From the NCBI GenBank assembly GCA_964556425.1, contig CAZKWC010000015.1, forward strand, positions 1 to 54,937: 54,937 nt of DNA, in the 5' to 3' direction. The DNA is from JALQUL01 sp964556425. Its GTDB lineage: Bacteria > Pseudomonadota > Gammaproteobacteria > Burkholderiales > Burkholderiaceae_C. A program made the position numbers and the translations under genes. The number at the start of each line of letters is the position of its first letter. The stretch's first letter is position 1. The notes beneath the pieces were generated by a model that had not been told where the DNA came from, searched no databases, and saw only the letters and a list, made by a program, of their open reading frames with translations. Positions 41,739-50,450 of the stretch are shown here, piece by piece.

Positions 41739-42335
41739 CTATTTCGGCTCCTTGGTTTTCTTCCATTTTGCAAATTGAGTACTCGCGGTGGCTGGATGAA
41801 GACCTTCTTCAACACAAGCATCAATAACTGCTTTACGCTCAGGAATTACATTATTGTTTTTAACAAACAATTTCTCAGCAATATCCCAAACTACCCCGCA
41901 AGTTGAGGTAGCTTTAGGGGCTGAATTTTCACTTTTCGGGGCTTTTTCAGGTTTATCTTTACTTGGTTTATCGTTTGAAGACAATGTATTACTGAACAAA
42001 GACAAAGACGCCTGAAGCCCTGCGATTTCAGTTTGGTTAACCTGAAGGTTTTTAGACTCGGTTAAACAATCAGCAAGCAGTTGCTCATAGTTTTCATTTG
42101 GCGTTTTGTTAAAAGTGTTCCAAAACAGGTATTGTAAAGCTAGTTTATCGAGCTGTGAAAACCCACGACCTTGAAGTTGAGGAGCAATACATTTTCTACC
42201 GGGGTGTTCTGCCTGATACAACTTACCAAGCAACACTGCCCTTTCGTTGGTGGCAATAAAACGGATTCTAGTTTCTTCAACTTTAGTTATATCGATAACC
42301 ATAAATAAACTAGGTTCTAATTTAGAAGGCTTCAT
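41739..42335 (-). CDS. Three-paralogue family, member 2, 198 aa
   Basis: The C-terminal 53 residues (146-198: VVWDIAEKL.., ERKAVIDACVEEG.., TASTQFAKW) are the shared domain. Residues 1-110 are a different folded region with a possible helical bundle, joined by a Lys/Ser/Pro linker (KPSKDKPEKAPK). The promoter is at 42371-42399. Function unknown. Confidence 0.6.
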   Translation of the reverse strand: MKPSKLEPSLFMVIDITKVEETRIRFIATNERAVLLGKLYQAEHPGRKCIAPQLQGRGFSQLDKLALQYLFWNTFNKTPNENYEQLLADCLTESKNLQVNQTEIAGLQASLSLFSNTLSSNDKPSKDKPEKAPKSENSAPKATSTCGVVWDIAEKLFVKNNNVIPERKAVIDACVEEGLHPATASTQFAKWKKTKEPK

Positions 42336-42370
42336 GATGTTTTCCTTAACTGTTATATAATCAATGATTA

Positions 42371-42399
42371 ATTATACATGAGTTAATCTAAAAATACAA
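42371..42399 (-). promoter_or_regulatory. Leftward promoter
   Basis: Minus strand TTGTAT (42399-42394), 17 bases, TATAAT (42376-42371). Confidence 0.65.
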
Positions 42400-42412
42400 T
42401 GATTAACTCATG
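42377..42412. promoter_or_regulatory. Operator-like 11-bp inverted repeat
   Basis: CATGAGTTAAT (42377-42387) and ATTAACTCATG (42402-42412), perfect arms 14 bases apart. One arm fills the spacer next to the -10 box and the other lies upstream of the -35, a repressor-like layout. Confidence 0.6.
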
Positions 42413-42419
42413 TAATTAG

Positions 42420-42923
42420 TTATTTGGTTTTTGATTTAGCTTCACGTTCAGCCATTTCACGTTGAACAGCGAACCATTGTTGATATTGAGTACGTGCTGT
42501 GTAGTAAGCGATGCCTCTCTTAGCACATTCATTAATTACTTCACTTCTTGTAACTTTTGGGTTGGCTGCTTTCATTTCATCAGCCACCCAAAATACTTGT
42601 TTGCAAGGACGGTTAATTGTGGATTGATGTAAAATAGCGTTTGTCCCAACCACTGTTTCAGGATTCTCTAAAATTGCGTTATTAGCCACTTTGTCTGCAA
42701 GTTTTTGCTGGGCAGCCAAGTCAATAATTTCATCTTGAGGCAATGTTTCGGTTGGTAACGTAACTTGAGTTTCTGTAGAGTTAGCAGCCGATTCATAACT
42801 AACGGCGTTAACGTATGCGTATTGACCATTTTCTTCAATTAGCTGTAATTCATCAAGATTCAAACCATTTGCTTTCGCAGCACGTTTAGCATTCGCTTTT
42901 GTAGAGTAGAACTTAATATCCAT
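42420..42923 (-). CDS. Three-paralogue family, member 3, 167 aa
   Basis: Residues 107-167 carry the shared domain (VFWVADEMK.., RSEVINECAKRG.., TARTQYQQW). The N-terminus (FYSTKANAKRAAKANGLNLD) looks like a second small module. A strong AAGGAG site and a consensus promoter at 42977-43005. Function unknown. Confidence 0.6.
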   Translation of the reverse strand: MDIKFYSTKANAKRAAKANGLNLDELQLIEENGQYAYVNAVSYESAANSTETQVTLPTETLPQDEIIDLAAQQKLADKVANNAILENPETVVGTNAILHQSTINRPCKQVFWVADEMKAANPKVTRSEVINECAKRGIAYYTARTQYQQWFAVQREMAEREAKSKTK

Positions 42924-42976
42924 TTTAATTCTCCTTAACTGTTAATTGGAGGATTGATTTCCCAATCCATGAACCT

Positions 42977-43005
42977 ATTATAAAGAGGTATTATTAGGAA
43001 ATCAA
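42977..43005 (-). promoter_or_regulatory. Strong leftward promoter
   Basis: Minus strand TTGATT (43005-43000), 17 bases, TATAAT (42982-42977), 54 bases before the start at 42923. Confidence 0.75.
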
Positions 43006-43039
43006 CATCTATTTCAATCAAAATGAAAATATTTTAAAC

Positions 43040-43393
43040 TTAAAAAGGAATATCAGGCTCCCAATCATTTCCGCAAGAGTAAACGATAACATTTGCTGGC
43101 GGGGTTTGCTTCCATTTGAAACATTTGTTGTCGTGCGGGTTCCAATTACCACAATTAATGCAGGAATGAATAATGTCACTAGCTAAAAGTCTATCCAATA
43201 CTATTTTAGAGGCAATTTCACGGTCTTTCAAAAAAGCAAGGCGGTTCTTTTCACGTTCACGGTCTCTGAACATTTCCTCGAATTTAAACACACCGGTTAC
43301 ATCATCAACTTGGTCTGCTCCGAAATCTCGAAGGTCGTCATATTCCTCAAACAAACAATCTGACGCATCATGCCATATTAATCTTCTAGCCAT
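43040..43393 (-). CDS. Hypothetical protein with C-terminal zinc-ribbon-like cysteines, 117 aa
   Basis: ATG 43393 (MARRLIWHD) has GGAG six bases upstream and is preferred to the ATG at 43411. Acidic N-terminal half, central charged helix, and C-terminus CINCGNWNPHDNKCFKW ending ..YSCGNDW, four cysteines that could hold zinc. Overlaps the helicase stop by eight bases. Confidence 0.6.
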   Translation of the reverse strand: MARRLIWHDASDCLFEEYDDLRDFGADQVDDVTGVFKFEEMFRDREREKNRLAFLKDREIASKIVLDRLLASDIIHSCINCGNWNPHDNKCFKWKQTPPANVIVYSCGNDWEPDIPF

Positions 43394-45065
43394 TATTTTC
43401 TCCAAATCCATTTTCTAAAAAGCTGTACGCCTTAATTTCACCGTACTTGTCCTTAAGCAGTACCCGAATAAAAGTTGGGGTTTTTAAACTCCCCAATAAC
43501 TCAAAAGCCTCCGCAGTAGTGTTAGGGACATAATTGTTGTTGTCTCGCCCACGCCACCAAGCTCGAGCATGTCTTGAAGGCCATCCTTGATGTTCTAAGC
43601 AAATAAATTCTTTGAACATCCTAAAACCTTTGCAAAAATAACTAACTGCAATAGAATCTGGTTTACCTTCTTTGTGATGAATTGAATAAGTAACCCGTTC
43701 AACCTGAAAAACTTCTACAGGAAAAGTTTCACCGGTGGCAATCAAAGCATCTGTTCCTGCTTTTGATTTAATTTTCAAAAATTTCGGAAACTCATGCCCG
43801 CAATTTACACAATGTCTAACGCTAGCGTGGTTATACGTGCCGCATTCCTCACATATTTTAATAGGGGCTTCCCCAGAACCTTTACCTTTAGCTTTTGGCA
43901 GCACTGGGTCATTGACTGGTCCTAGCCTTTTAGTGTTACCAGCAAAGTCTAAGACTAAACAATTCTTTTTAGAACTGTGTTCAATAGCTTGTAATCGACC
44001 TTCTTTGGTGGAAAGGTCATAACCATCTTCATAATCAGGTCGGGTGCCCCTGCCTAACATTTGAACCCATAACGATGCAGATTGAGTAGGTCGTAGCATA
44101 GCTATTAAATCAATTGATGGGAAATCAAAACCGGTAGTTAAAATACCATTATTGACCAAGGCTTGAATTTTACCTTCTTTAAACATTAGAATTCTAGCAT
44201 CACGTTCCGAATCCGGCATGTTTGAATCAATATAACTAGAATCTATTCCATAATAAGTTAACATTTGACAAACATTTTCGGCATGCTTGATACCGGATGC
44301 AAAAATAAGCCAATGTCCTCTATCTTGCCCGTTTGCAATTATTTCAAGAACCGCCGACTTGGTTAAAATGTCTTGGTCAACCGCTTGTTGGAGTTCATCT
44401 TGTTTGTACTCACCACCTCTTATATGGACATTATCTAAATTAATTTCAGTAGTAGTTTGTTTTGGGATAAGAGGAACTAGGTATCCTTCTTCAATGAACC
44501 AGTTAAAAACTTCAAGCTTTGTCATATCGCAACAAATATCGGTAAACAAACCACCTTCTTCAGTTAACATACCTTGACCAAGTCTGTAGGGAGTAGCAGT
44601 GAAGCCAATAGTTTTAAGAAACGGGTTTACTGTTTTTAATTTATTAATCACTTTATGATACATTGTGGTATCGTTAGGGGACAACAAGTGGCATTCGTCA
44701 ATAAGTAATAAGTCAATGCTCCCGAATATGGATAGGTTTGCCCGCGCAACACTACCTATTCCGCCAAAGCTTATAGGGTAGAACGCCTCTTTCTTTTTCA
44801 ACCCTGCCGAATATATCCCAGCAGGCGCTGTCGGCCATATTTTTAATAGTTTATCATAATTTTGTTCAATAAGCTCTTTAACATGGGTAAGTTTCATTAC
44901 TTTAGTTGAAGGGTAGCTTTTGCAAGCTTGTTGAATGAAGCCAGCAATAACTAAACTTTTCCCAGTACCGGTAGGCATGGCTACAATAGGGTTCCCCGTT
45001 CCACCATCTTCAAAATATTGAAAAATAGAATCTACTGCATACTGTTGGTAATCTCTTAACTTCAT
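43386..45065 (-). CDS. Superfamily II DEAD/DEAH-type helicase, 559 aa
   Basis: Motif I MPTGTGKS (30-37), II DECH (123-126), III FTATP (155-159), and VI in QMLGRGTRPD. Near the C-terminus CEECG...CVNCG is a four-Cys zinc ribbon. Related to UvrB/RAD25-type phage helicases used in replication or recombination. The ATG at 45065 overlaps the nuclease stop (ATGA). A TTG 12 codons upstream is less likely. Confidence 0.88.
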   Translation of the reverse strand: MKLRDYQQYAVDSIFQYFEDGGTGNPIVAMPTGTGKSLVIAGFIQQACKSYPSTKVMKLTHVKELIEQNYDKLLKIWPTAPAGIYSAGLKKKEAFYPISFGGIGSVARANLSIFGSIDLLLIDECHLLSPNDTTMYHKVINKLKTVNPFLKTIGFTATPYRLGQGMLTEEGGLFTDICCDMTKLEVFNWFIEEGYLVPLIPKQTTTEINLDNVHIRGGEYKQDELQQAVDQDILTKSAVLEIIANGQDRGHWLIFASGIKHAENVCQMLTYYGIDSSYIDSNMPDSERDARILMFKEGKIQALVNNGILTTGFDFPSIDLIAMLRPTQSASLWVQMLGRGTRPDYEDGYDLSTKEGRLQAIEHSSKKNCLVLDFAGNTKRLGPVNDPVLPKAKGKGSGEAPIKICEECGTYNHASVRHCVNCGHEFPKFLKIKSKAGTDALIATGETFPVEVFQVERVTYSIHHKEGKPDSIAVSYFCKGFRMFKEFICLEHQGWPSRHARAWWRGRDNNNYVPNTTAEAFELLGSLKTPTFIRVLLKDKYGEIKAYSFLENGFGENNG

Positions 45066-45982
45066 TTTGTAAATGCTTTGTTCAATAAGTAAGACGGACA
45101 ACCTCTCAACTGTGTCTCTTTATCAATAAAACCAGTAGTAAAACTAACCACCGCTGTTGGCGAATTGCATTTCCATTTTCCACCATCTTCAACGGAGCTA
45201 TGCTCGCATGTTCGACAATTACTTTCAGGCAAAGCTCCCCCGTGACATATTGTGTGGAAATCACAAAACTTGCATTTGTACCAACCAGGACTATTGTTAA
45301 TCTTAGGCGGAGGTTCTTTGGAGTCAATTATCATAGCACTTCTTGCTTGATAGCGGTCAAATTGAGTTTGGTCAAATTGGATTATTTCAGCGTGAATTGC
45401 GTCAGTGTTTTTGTTGGTAGCCACATATAAAGCGTAGTTTAATTTCAACTTACCCATATAGGTTTGCATTTGAATAAAATGCTCCCATTTACTTTTAATA
45501 ACTCCGTCCACTTGAAGTTTAGCAAATGAGGCGTCATTATGTGTTTTAAACTCGCCAAGAATTGGCTCATCAGGGACATCGGGGCATCCTCTAATAACAG
45601 CATCAAGCCCGCCTCCAGCATGCCCACGATGTCCATCCACCCTAAATTGAGCACCGTTTTCGTCAAATTGCCAAACTTCGCAGCCAATCATTTTTAGCAA
45701 AGCTACCATGCGAGGTTCTTCCAAATGGCCTCGATTAAAAAGTCTTATCATCTTACCTTCAAACTTTTTGGACAATGACCAATGAAACGAATACCAAAGC
45801 TCTCTTGCGCAATCACGACCAAGTAAGGATGCCCCTAAATGGCTTCGAAACGATTCTTGTTTAGTGTTGTAAGCATCTTCAGCCAATGGCATTAGCTGCC
45901 GAAGCAATCCTCGGTAAGTGGCGCCTTGGTCCTGTTGAAAGGCTTTTTCAATGGCTTCAAGGGTTTTTACTGCTATTGGCAT
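45062..45982 (-). CDS. PD-(D/E)XK exonuclease (RecB/Cas4-like), 306 aa
   Basis: The core GHAGGGLDAVIRG followed by ILGEFKTHND gives the D...ExK active site; HFIQMQTYMG is the following QxxxY-type motif. Near the C-terminus YKCKFCDFHTIC and CRTC cysteines may form an Fe-S or zinc site as in AddB/Cas4. Likely acts in recombination with the Sak4-like ATPase, DUF669 protein and helicase. Confidence 0.82.
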   Translation of the reverse strand: MPIAVKTLEAIEKAFQQDQGATYRGLLRQLMPLAEDAYNTKQESFRSHLGASLLGRDCARELWYSFHWSLSKKFEGKMIRLFNRGHLEEPRMVALLKMIGCEVWQFDENGAQFRVDGHRGHAGGGLDAVIRGCPDVPDEPILGEFKTHNDASFAKLQVDGVIKSKWEHFIQMQTYMGKLKLNYALYVATNKNTDAIHAEIIQFDQTQFDRYQARSAMIIDSKEPPPKINNSPGWYKCKFCDFHTICHGGALPESNCRTCEHSSVEDGGKWKCNSPTAVVSFTTGFIDKETQLRGCPSYLLNKAFTK

Positions 45983-46199
45983 GGTGTATCCTGATGGCTA
46001 TTCTGTTAAAAATACGTCTGAAAATGAAACCCCTTACTAAAGACAAAATCGTAAACCAAAATACAAGATGCATATCGGTTTCAAGAGTGTTTATTATTCC
46101 ATAGTATGGGTAAATGAATTGTTGCGCTAGTAAGGTAACCAAAAATCCAAAACAGGTACTGCTAACTATTTCAATCCATGACCAAAGTTTAGTCTGCAT
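45957..46199 (-). CDS. DUF7220-like small membrane protein, 80 aa
   Basis: ATG 46199 with GGAAAGG in front is preferred to one five codons earlier. Two hydrophobic helices (about residues 8-28 and 46-62) and FTILSLVRGFIFRRIFNR, a motif I recall from DUF7220. Overlaps the nuclease gene. Role unknown. Confidence 0.65.
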   Translation of the reverse strand: MQTKLWSWIEIVSSTCFGFLVTLLAQQFIYPYYGIINTLETDMHLVFWFTILSLVRGFIFRRIFNRIAIRIHHANSSKNP

Positions 46200-46219
46200 A
46201 AGAAACCTTTCCAATAAAT

Positions 46220-46319
46220 NNNNNNNNNNNNNNNNNNNNNNNNNNNNNNNNNNNNNNNNNNNNNNNNNNNNNNNNNNNNNNNNNNNNNNNNNNNNNNNNN
46301 NNNNNNNNNNNNNNNNNNN
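46220..46319. other. Assembly gap (100 N), probably spurious
   Basis: The 13 bases CTTTCCAATAAAT occur immediately before (46207-46219) and immediately after (46320-46332) the N block, as expected if two overlapping contig ends were scaffolded rather than merged. The gap may have zero real length. Confidence 0.9.
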
Positions 46320-46342
46320 CTTTCCAATAAATTAATTATAGG

Positions 46343-46368
46343 TTTAAACCCTTTTGCAAGGGTTTAAA
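46343..46368. terminator. Hairpin terminator after the DUF669 gene
   Basis: TTTAAACCCTT (46343-46353), TTGC loop, AAGGGTTTAAA (46358-46368). It begins four bases after the leftward stop codon at 46372. Confidence 0.65.
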
Positions 46369-46371
46369 GGA

Positions 46372-47280
46372 TTACTTCTTCAACCAAGGTGGGGTTGCGG
46401 CGGCTGCCTCAGCTACTGCTGGATTAGTAACTTGAGGGGCTGCAGTTACCGAGGGAACAGCTGGAGCAGTTGGAACAGGAGCAGCTGTCCAGCTTGGTTG
46501 CGGGCTATATTTAGCAGTAAGGTCTTCAGTGTTGAGCACTTCTTGGCCTTTGTAAAACCAACCCGCAGATTCAGGATGAGGTAACCAGCCATCTAATGCT
46601 GCTTTTTCTAAAGGATTTTCAATTACCGGAGGTGCTGCTACGGTTGGAACCGTTGGAGCTGCTGGGGTAGCCGCCGCTGCTGGGGCAGCCGGAGTAGCCA
46701 CCGTTGGTGGGGCAGCAGTAACCGGTGGAGCTGTCGCAACTGGCGGTTGGGCTACTACCGGAGGTGGTAATGTTACATTAGATTGAGCTACCGGTGGTGG
46801 AACAGGCGAACTAGTAACTGTTGTATTAACTGAACCAGTTTCTAAAGCTTTATACCCGCGAATTTCGTTTGAAGCTTCGTAGTGTTTACCATCTGCACCA
46901 GGACCAGCGGGAGTCAAGACAGCTCGAATTTGTAGTGGGCGATTATGCAATTGGGCAGAATCTTCAACTTGAATTACACCAACTGCATGACAAATAGCTG
47001 AAAGGGTTGCGTAAGCAATTTCTACCGCTTGAGCGTTTTTATTCTCAAGGTTCATACGGTCGAAAAGTTTACGGCCTTTGTATTGCTCAGGGGCAGCAAT
47101 AGTAAATTCTACTTCTAAATAAGAACCATCTTTCTTAGAATTCGGCTTAGTTTCAGAGGCGGTCATCATGCCAACATACCAGCCAGTAGGGACTGCTTCT
47201 AACGGCGCCGATGGCGCAACGGTAGATGCATCGAAGCCTAATTTTGCAAGTTTAAAATGGTGTTTGTTTACATTAAACAT
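46372..47280 (-). CDS. DUF669 protein, probable ssDNA-binding, 302 aa
   Basis: Residues 1-145 match DUF669: VPTGWYVGMMTASETKPNSK, YLEVEFTIAAPEQYKGRKLF, and NEIRGYKALE. These often sit beside Sak4/recombination genes and are thought to bind ssDNA. Residues about 150-230 are a long Pro/Ala/Val linker, and GWLPHPESAGWFYKGQEVL is a second small domain. The extended linker is unusual for the family. Confidence 0.8.
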   Translation of the reverse strand: MFNVNKHHFKLAKLGFDASTVAPSAPLEAVPTGWYVGMMTASETKPNSKKDGSYLEVEFTIAAPEQYKGRKLFDRMNLENKNAQAVEIAYATLSAICHAVGVIQVEDSAQLHNRPLQIRAVLTPAGPGADGKHYEASNEIRGYKALETGSVNTTVTSSPVPPPVAQSNVTLPPPVVAQPPVATAPPVTAAPPTVATPAAPAAAATPAAPTVPTVAAPPVIENPLEKAALDGWLPHPESAGWFYKGQEVLNTEDLTAKYSPQPSWTAAPVPTAPAVPSVTAAPQVTNPAVAEAAAATPPWLKK

Positions 47281-47308
47281 ATTGTACTACTCCTATAAAA
47301 AGCGATTA

Positions 47309-48142
47309 TCAATCGCGGTTGAAAAAATCTAATTTAGTGCTGTTAAATATTTCATGAGCAAGGGTGTTCCATCCTTTTTCACGAGGAATTGCAATATCTT
47401 TGTTTAAGTTGTAACGGTTGCCCGCTACATAACTGGGACTGCGATTTAATGCTAAAACTCTTCCTTGGTTGGCCGAAATAGCTCGATTCAAAGTTTTACC
47501 TTCAGATACGAAAATAGGTTCGTGCATAAAACCAATCAAGTCTGCCCATTGAGACAACATTTCCCGTTTACCGTAAGTTTTTTGATTCTTAGGGCTATGC
47601 AGTAACAAATCCCAAGAATCATACTCACCAGCGGTCGGGTCTACCACTTTCGAAGCAAAAACATGACTGGTTATCAATATGTTAATACCACAAGCTGATA
47701 GCCAATCACATCTTTGCAAGAAACCGTGAAATAATTCGTTAGCGTATTGGTAAGCCTTGCCATACCCTCCAAGAGCAGCCTCCATGGTAAGTGCCTTCTT
47801 ATTACCGTTTGCAAAAGTTGGGTCTGTTTGTAGAACTTTATTGTGGATAAGAATTTCCAAGGCAGTTGCGCTATCAAAAACTAACGATTTGTAAGGAAAG
47901 TTGCCAGCTACTATTGCTGGAACAAGTTCGGAATCTATAAAAGAGAACAAAGTATCCAAGCTGTCAATGATTGGAGTTTTCATCACGTTTATCGCATCGT
48001 AACCTCGCTCCATTGGAATCAACAAAGGTCGTGGGGCAGAACAACAAAAGGTGGTCTTGCCAATCTTTTCAGCCCCTCCAATTACTGCTCGAATACCTGC
48101 AACCGGCTGAGAACTACTTACCTGCGAAAGAATTGAACTCAT
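47309..48142 (-). CDS. Sak4-like RecA-fold recombination ATPase, 277 aa
   Basis: Walker A GGAEKIGKTT (22-31), Walker B LVFDSAT (87-93) and a ..NILITSHV.. strand are those of phage Sak4-type single-strand annealing ATPases. The DUF669 gene just downstream is its usual partner. Confidence 0.85.
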   Translation of the reverse strand: MSSILSQVSSSQPVAGIRAVIGGAEKIGKTTFCCSAPRPLLIPMERGYDAINVMKTPIIDSLDTLFSFIDSELVPAIVAGNFPYKSLVFDSATALEILIHNKVLQTDPTFANGNKKALTMEAALGGYGKAYQYANELFHGFLQRCDWLSACGINILITSHVFASKVVDPTAGEYDSWDLLLHSPKNQKTYGKREMLSQWADLIGFMHEPIFVSEGKTLNRAISANQGRVLALNRSPSYVAGNRYNLNKDIAIPREKGWNTLAHEIFNSTKLDFFNRD

Positions 48143-48165
48143 ATAGATTCCTTAAATAAAACAAT

Positions 48166-48174
48166 ATTATACCA
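48166..48174 (-). promoter_or_regulatory. Extended -10 promoter before the Sak4-like gene
   Basis: TGGTATAAT on the minus strand (48174-48166), a TGnTATAAT extended -10 that needs no -35 box, in the gap after thyX. Confidence 0.5.
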
Positions 48175-48187
48175 CTTTTAGTTTAAA

Positions 48188-48949
48188 TTAGTTACCTTTG
48201 AATAGTTCCTGGTACAACCCCATAAGTCCCGGTAACTGAGGTTCGAGCAATTGGAAAATAGCCTGCGCATACTTCTGAGCTTCGATTTGCGCATGACTAT
48301 GGTCGCGCAATGCCAAGAACCCAATCATGTTACGGAGGTCTTGTTTCCAAAGCCAATGAGTGTAATGGTTGACATGTAGAAAAAGTCTAGCATGCTCCGG
48401 AGCCACCCCTGATTCAATGGCTTTCAAATAACGGTTATAACTTAAATAACAATTGTCATTTAATTCGGATTGAAACCATTCTTGGATTTCAGGTTCTAAC
48501 CCATCAGATTGCCCTTGTTTTTTGTCCTTGGGAGCTGCCCCAACTACTTCGGGGATATACCACTCTTGAGGAAGTGTTACATAACGACCGCTTACTTCAT
48601 TCAGTGTCGCAGTGCGATGGCGAACAAATTGACGAGCTACAAAAATCGGCAGTTTCATTTCAAGCCAAACTTCAATTGACTCAAACGGGGTCATATGCTT
48701 ATTCTGCATCAAATAACGGTTAAGCTTCATTTCAACTTCATATGAACGGTCTTTATCCATTCCATCAAAAGACATTCGGGCGCTGTTTGCCACATCAGTA
48801 TCGTCAGCATCGAATGCTCGAGGAATATCATGTTCTTCATCAACGTAGACCCTGCGGGTTGGTCCAGCTAAATTTCGTAATTGAACAAAACCGTGGTCTA
48901 AAACATGTATTCGTTTTACCTGATTAGGATTAATTGATAGGGCGGTCAT
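48188..48949 (-). CDS. thyX: FAD-dependent thymidylate synthase ThyX, 253 aa
   Basis: ThyX signature RHRTATLNEVSGRY (110-123; Thr at a usual Ser), FVARQFVRHR before it, and HWLWKQDLRNMIGFLALR near the end. Makes dTMP from dUMP with methylenetetrahydrofolate, supplying thymidine for phage DNA. Confidence 0.95.
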   Translation of the reverse strand: MTALSINPNQVKRIHVLDHGFVQLRNLAGPTRRVYVDEEHDIPRAFDADDTDVANSARMSFDGMDKDRSYEVEMKLNRYLMQNKHMTPFESIEVWLEMKLPIFVARQFVRHRTATLNEVSGRYVTLPQEWYIPEVVGAAPKDKKQGQSDGLEPEIQEWFQSELNDNCYLSYNRYLKAIESGVAPEHARLFLHVNHYTHWLWKQDLRNMIGFLALRDHSHAQIEAQKYAQAIFQLLEPQLPGLMGLYQELFKGN

Positions 48950-48971
48950 TTGTTAAAGTTCCTTGGTAAGG

Positions 48972-49286
48972 TTAGTTGGAGGTTTTGGCATCTTCATCTA
49001 TCATTTCAAGCTTGCGCTTCAAACTGTCGATGGCTTCTTTAACATCTACCTCAATGTTTTTACCAGCCCCGCGCCCGCCTGCCACTAATAACTTTTTAAT
49101 GGCATGTTGGAGGCAAGGGTCTGTTACATTGAACATACTCAATACCCGATAAACATCTACATGGGTTACTCCGGCAGGAACCGGTTTAAAATAGTGGTTA
49201 TGTTTTCGTGGTGGGGAGGATGTCCCTTCGCCGCTTATTGAAGCATGAGGTTGCCTTTCAAACGGTTTTGTTTCATTAGTACCCAT
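48972..49286 (-). CDS. Hypothetical phage protein, 104 aa
   Basis: Disordered N-terminal 35 residues, then VTHVDVYRVLSMFNVTDPCLQ..HAIKKLLVAGGRGAGK, a sequence type common in phage replication regions and of unknown role. One-base overlap with the upstream gene. Confidence 0.65.
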   Translation of the reverse strand: MGTNETKPFERQPHASISGEGTSSPPRKHNHYFKPVPAGVTHVDVYRVLSMFNVTDPCLQHAIKKLLVAGGRGAGKNIEVDVKEAIDSLKRKLEMIDEDAKTSN

Positions 49287-49765
49287 TATTTAGCAGCCTT
49301 TTCTTTAGGTGGAGTGAACTCAAGGGTGTGAGAACCGGGTTTGATAATTAGAGCGTTTTCAAATAAGGTACCCGCTTCGGCATTTAAAGCCTTCAAAGCT
49401 TTGTACTCGGTAGTTTTAAGAGAGGGTTTCATTTCAATCAAAGTATCGGGATTAATTTCGTATAACTCTATTAATTTTTCTCTGACCGAGGTTAAAGCAG
49501 CTTCATCTAACTTACGGTCAATTTTGTAAGTCAACGACAATTTCCAGCCCACCCCGACTAATATGTGGTTAGCCCCTTCGTTCGGGTTTGGAAAAAAAGC
49601 CTCAATAACTTGTTTCCGTAACGCTTGTTCGTTTTCAATAGTTAACTTGGCTGCTCGGGCAGCTGTTAAAGAATTATACCAAGCGTTCAAAAGCTCTTGC
49701 TTTTGCTCTTCAGTTGTTAAAGGGGTATCTGGAGTTACTTCCCCTGTTTCCAAATCAATACCCAT
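49286..49765 (-). CDS. DUF7173-like phage protein, 159 aa
   Basis: N-terminal helical part (WYNSLTAARAAKLTIENEQA), then EAFFPNPNEGANHILVGVGW and YKIDRKLDEAAL.., as in a family I recall as DUF7173, often next to recombination genes. Possibly DNA-binding; not known. Confidence 0.65.
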   Translation of the reverse strand: MGIDLETGEVTPDTPLTTEEQKQELLNAWYNSLTAARAAKLTIENEQALRKQVIEAFFPNPNEGANHILVGVGWKLSLTYKIDRKLDEAALTSVREKLIELYEINPDTLIEMKPSLKTTEYKALKALNAEAGTLFENALIIKPGSHTLEFTPPKEKAAK

Positions 49766-49771
49766 AATAAA

Positions 49772-50323
49772 TCATCCTTCAGATTTATCGGCGCGGGCTA
49801 CGGCATCATGGTCTGCATATACACCCGCTGGATAACGAATGCCGAGTTTGTGTTGGTTAGCTTTTAAAACCATAGATTCGGTTAAATCAAAGAAGTCGTA
49901 TTGATTGTAAACTACCACCTCTAAAAGGAAAAGTTGTTGACGAATTTTGTGAAGAGTTTCAGTAGGATTTTTGCGGTATACCCATAGTTTCTTAACTAAG
50001 TCTAAAAGTTCGTTAGCATGAGCTTGGAGATTTGTTGCTGCTACATCTTCAAGAGGTAACATCGGAACATCATGCATTGATTCCCAATAGGTCTTGATAG
50101 CTTGTTTGGCGGCTTCAACATAAAAAGCTAAATCACCGTATTCTTCAACTAAGTTTGTACGGTCGGTGGCTACTTGGATTTCACCAACTTCTGTGGAAAT
50201 ACCAATAATAGCATGTAACAAAGGAACCGCATTCTCATTCATTTGCGAAACTTTAAAAAGAGATGCTACCATTTCAGAATAAGGGCGTAAGGTGTTGGTA
50301 TCGTTAGACATTTTGGTTTCCAT
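49772..50323 (-). CDS. MazG-like NTP pyrophosphohydrolase, 183 aa
   Basis: The metal-binding motif EVGEIQVATDRTNLVEEYGD has the E-x2-E ... E-E-x2-D pattern of all-alpha NTP pyrophosphatases. Phage MazG proteins are proposed to act on nucleotides or (p)ppGpp. Start either 50323 or 50311 (MSNDT, with GGAA upstream). First gene of the leftward block. Confidence 0.8.
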   Translation of the reverse strand: METKMSNDTNTLRPYSEMVASLFKVSQMNENAVPLLHAIIGISTEVGEIQVATDRTNLVEEYGDLAFYVEAAKQAIKTYWESMHDVPMLPLEDVAATNLQAHANELLDLVKKLWVYRKNPTETLHKIRQQLFLLEVVVYNQYDFFDLTESMVLKANQHKLGIRYPAGVYADHDAVARADKSEG

Positions 50324-50342
50324 TCAAGTTAAAAGAAACTAA

Positions 50343-50371
50343 ATTATAAAGTTAGTTATCATAATAATCTA
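50343..50371 (-). promoter_or_regulatory. Leftward promoter of the mazG operon
   Basis: Minus strand TAGATT (50371-50366), 17 bases, TATAAT (50348-50343) in the divergent gap. The -35 is weak. Confidence 0.45.
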
Positions 50372-50396
50372 CTACTATTATGTTCCTTTAAAATAT

Positions 50397-50425
50397 TTGT
50401 AAATCCCTTATTAATAGGTTAATAT
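50397..50425 (+). promoter_or_regulatory. Rightward promoter of the HTH-primase operon
   Basis: TTGTAA (50397-50402), 17 bases, TAATAT (50420-50425) in the same divergent gap. Confidence 0.45.
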
Positions 50426-50450
50426 AACTGCATTGATAAGGAGTGATTTT

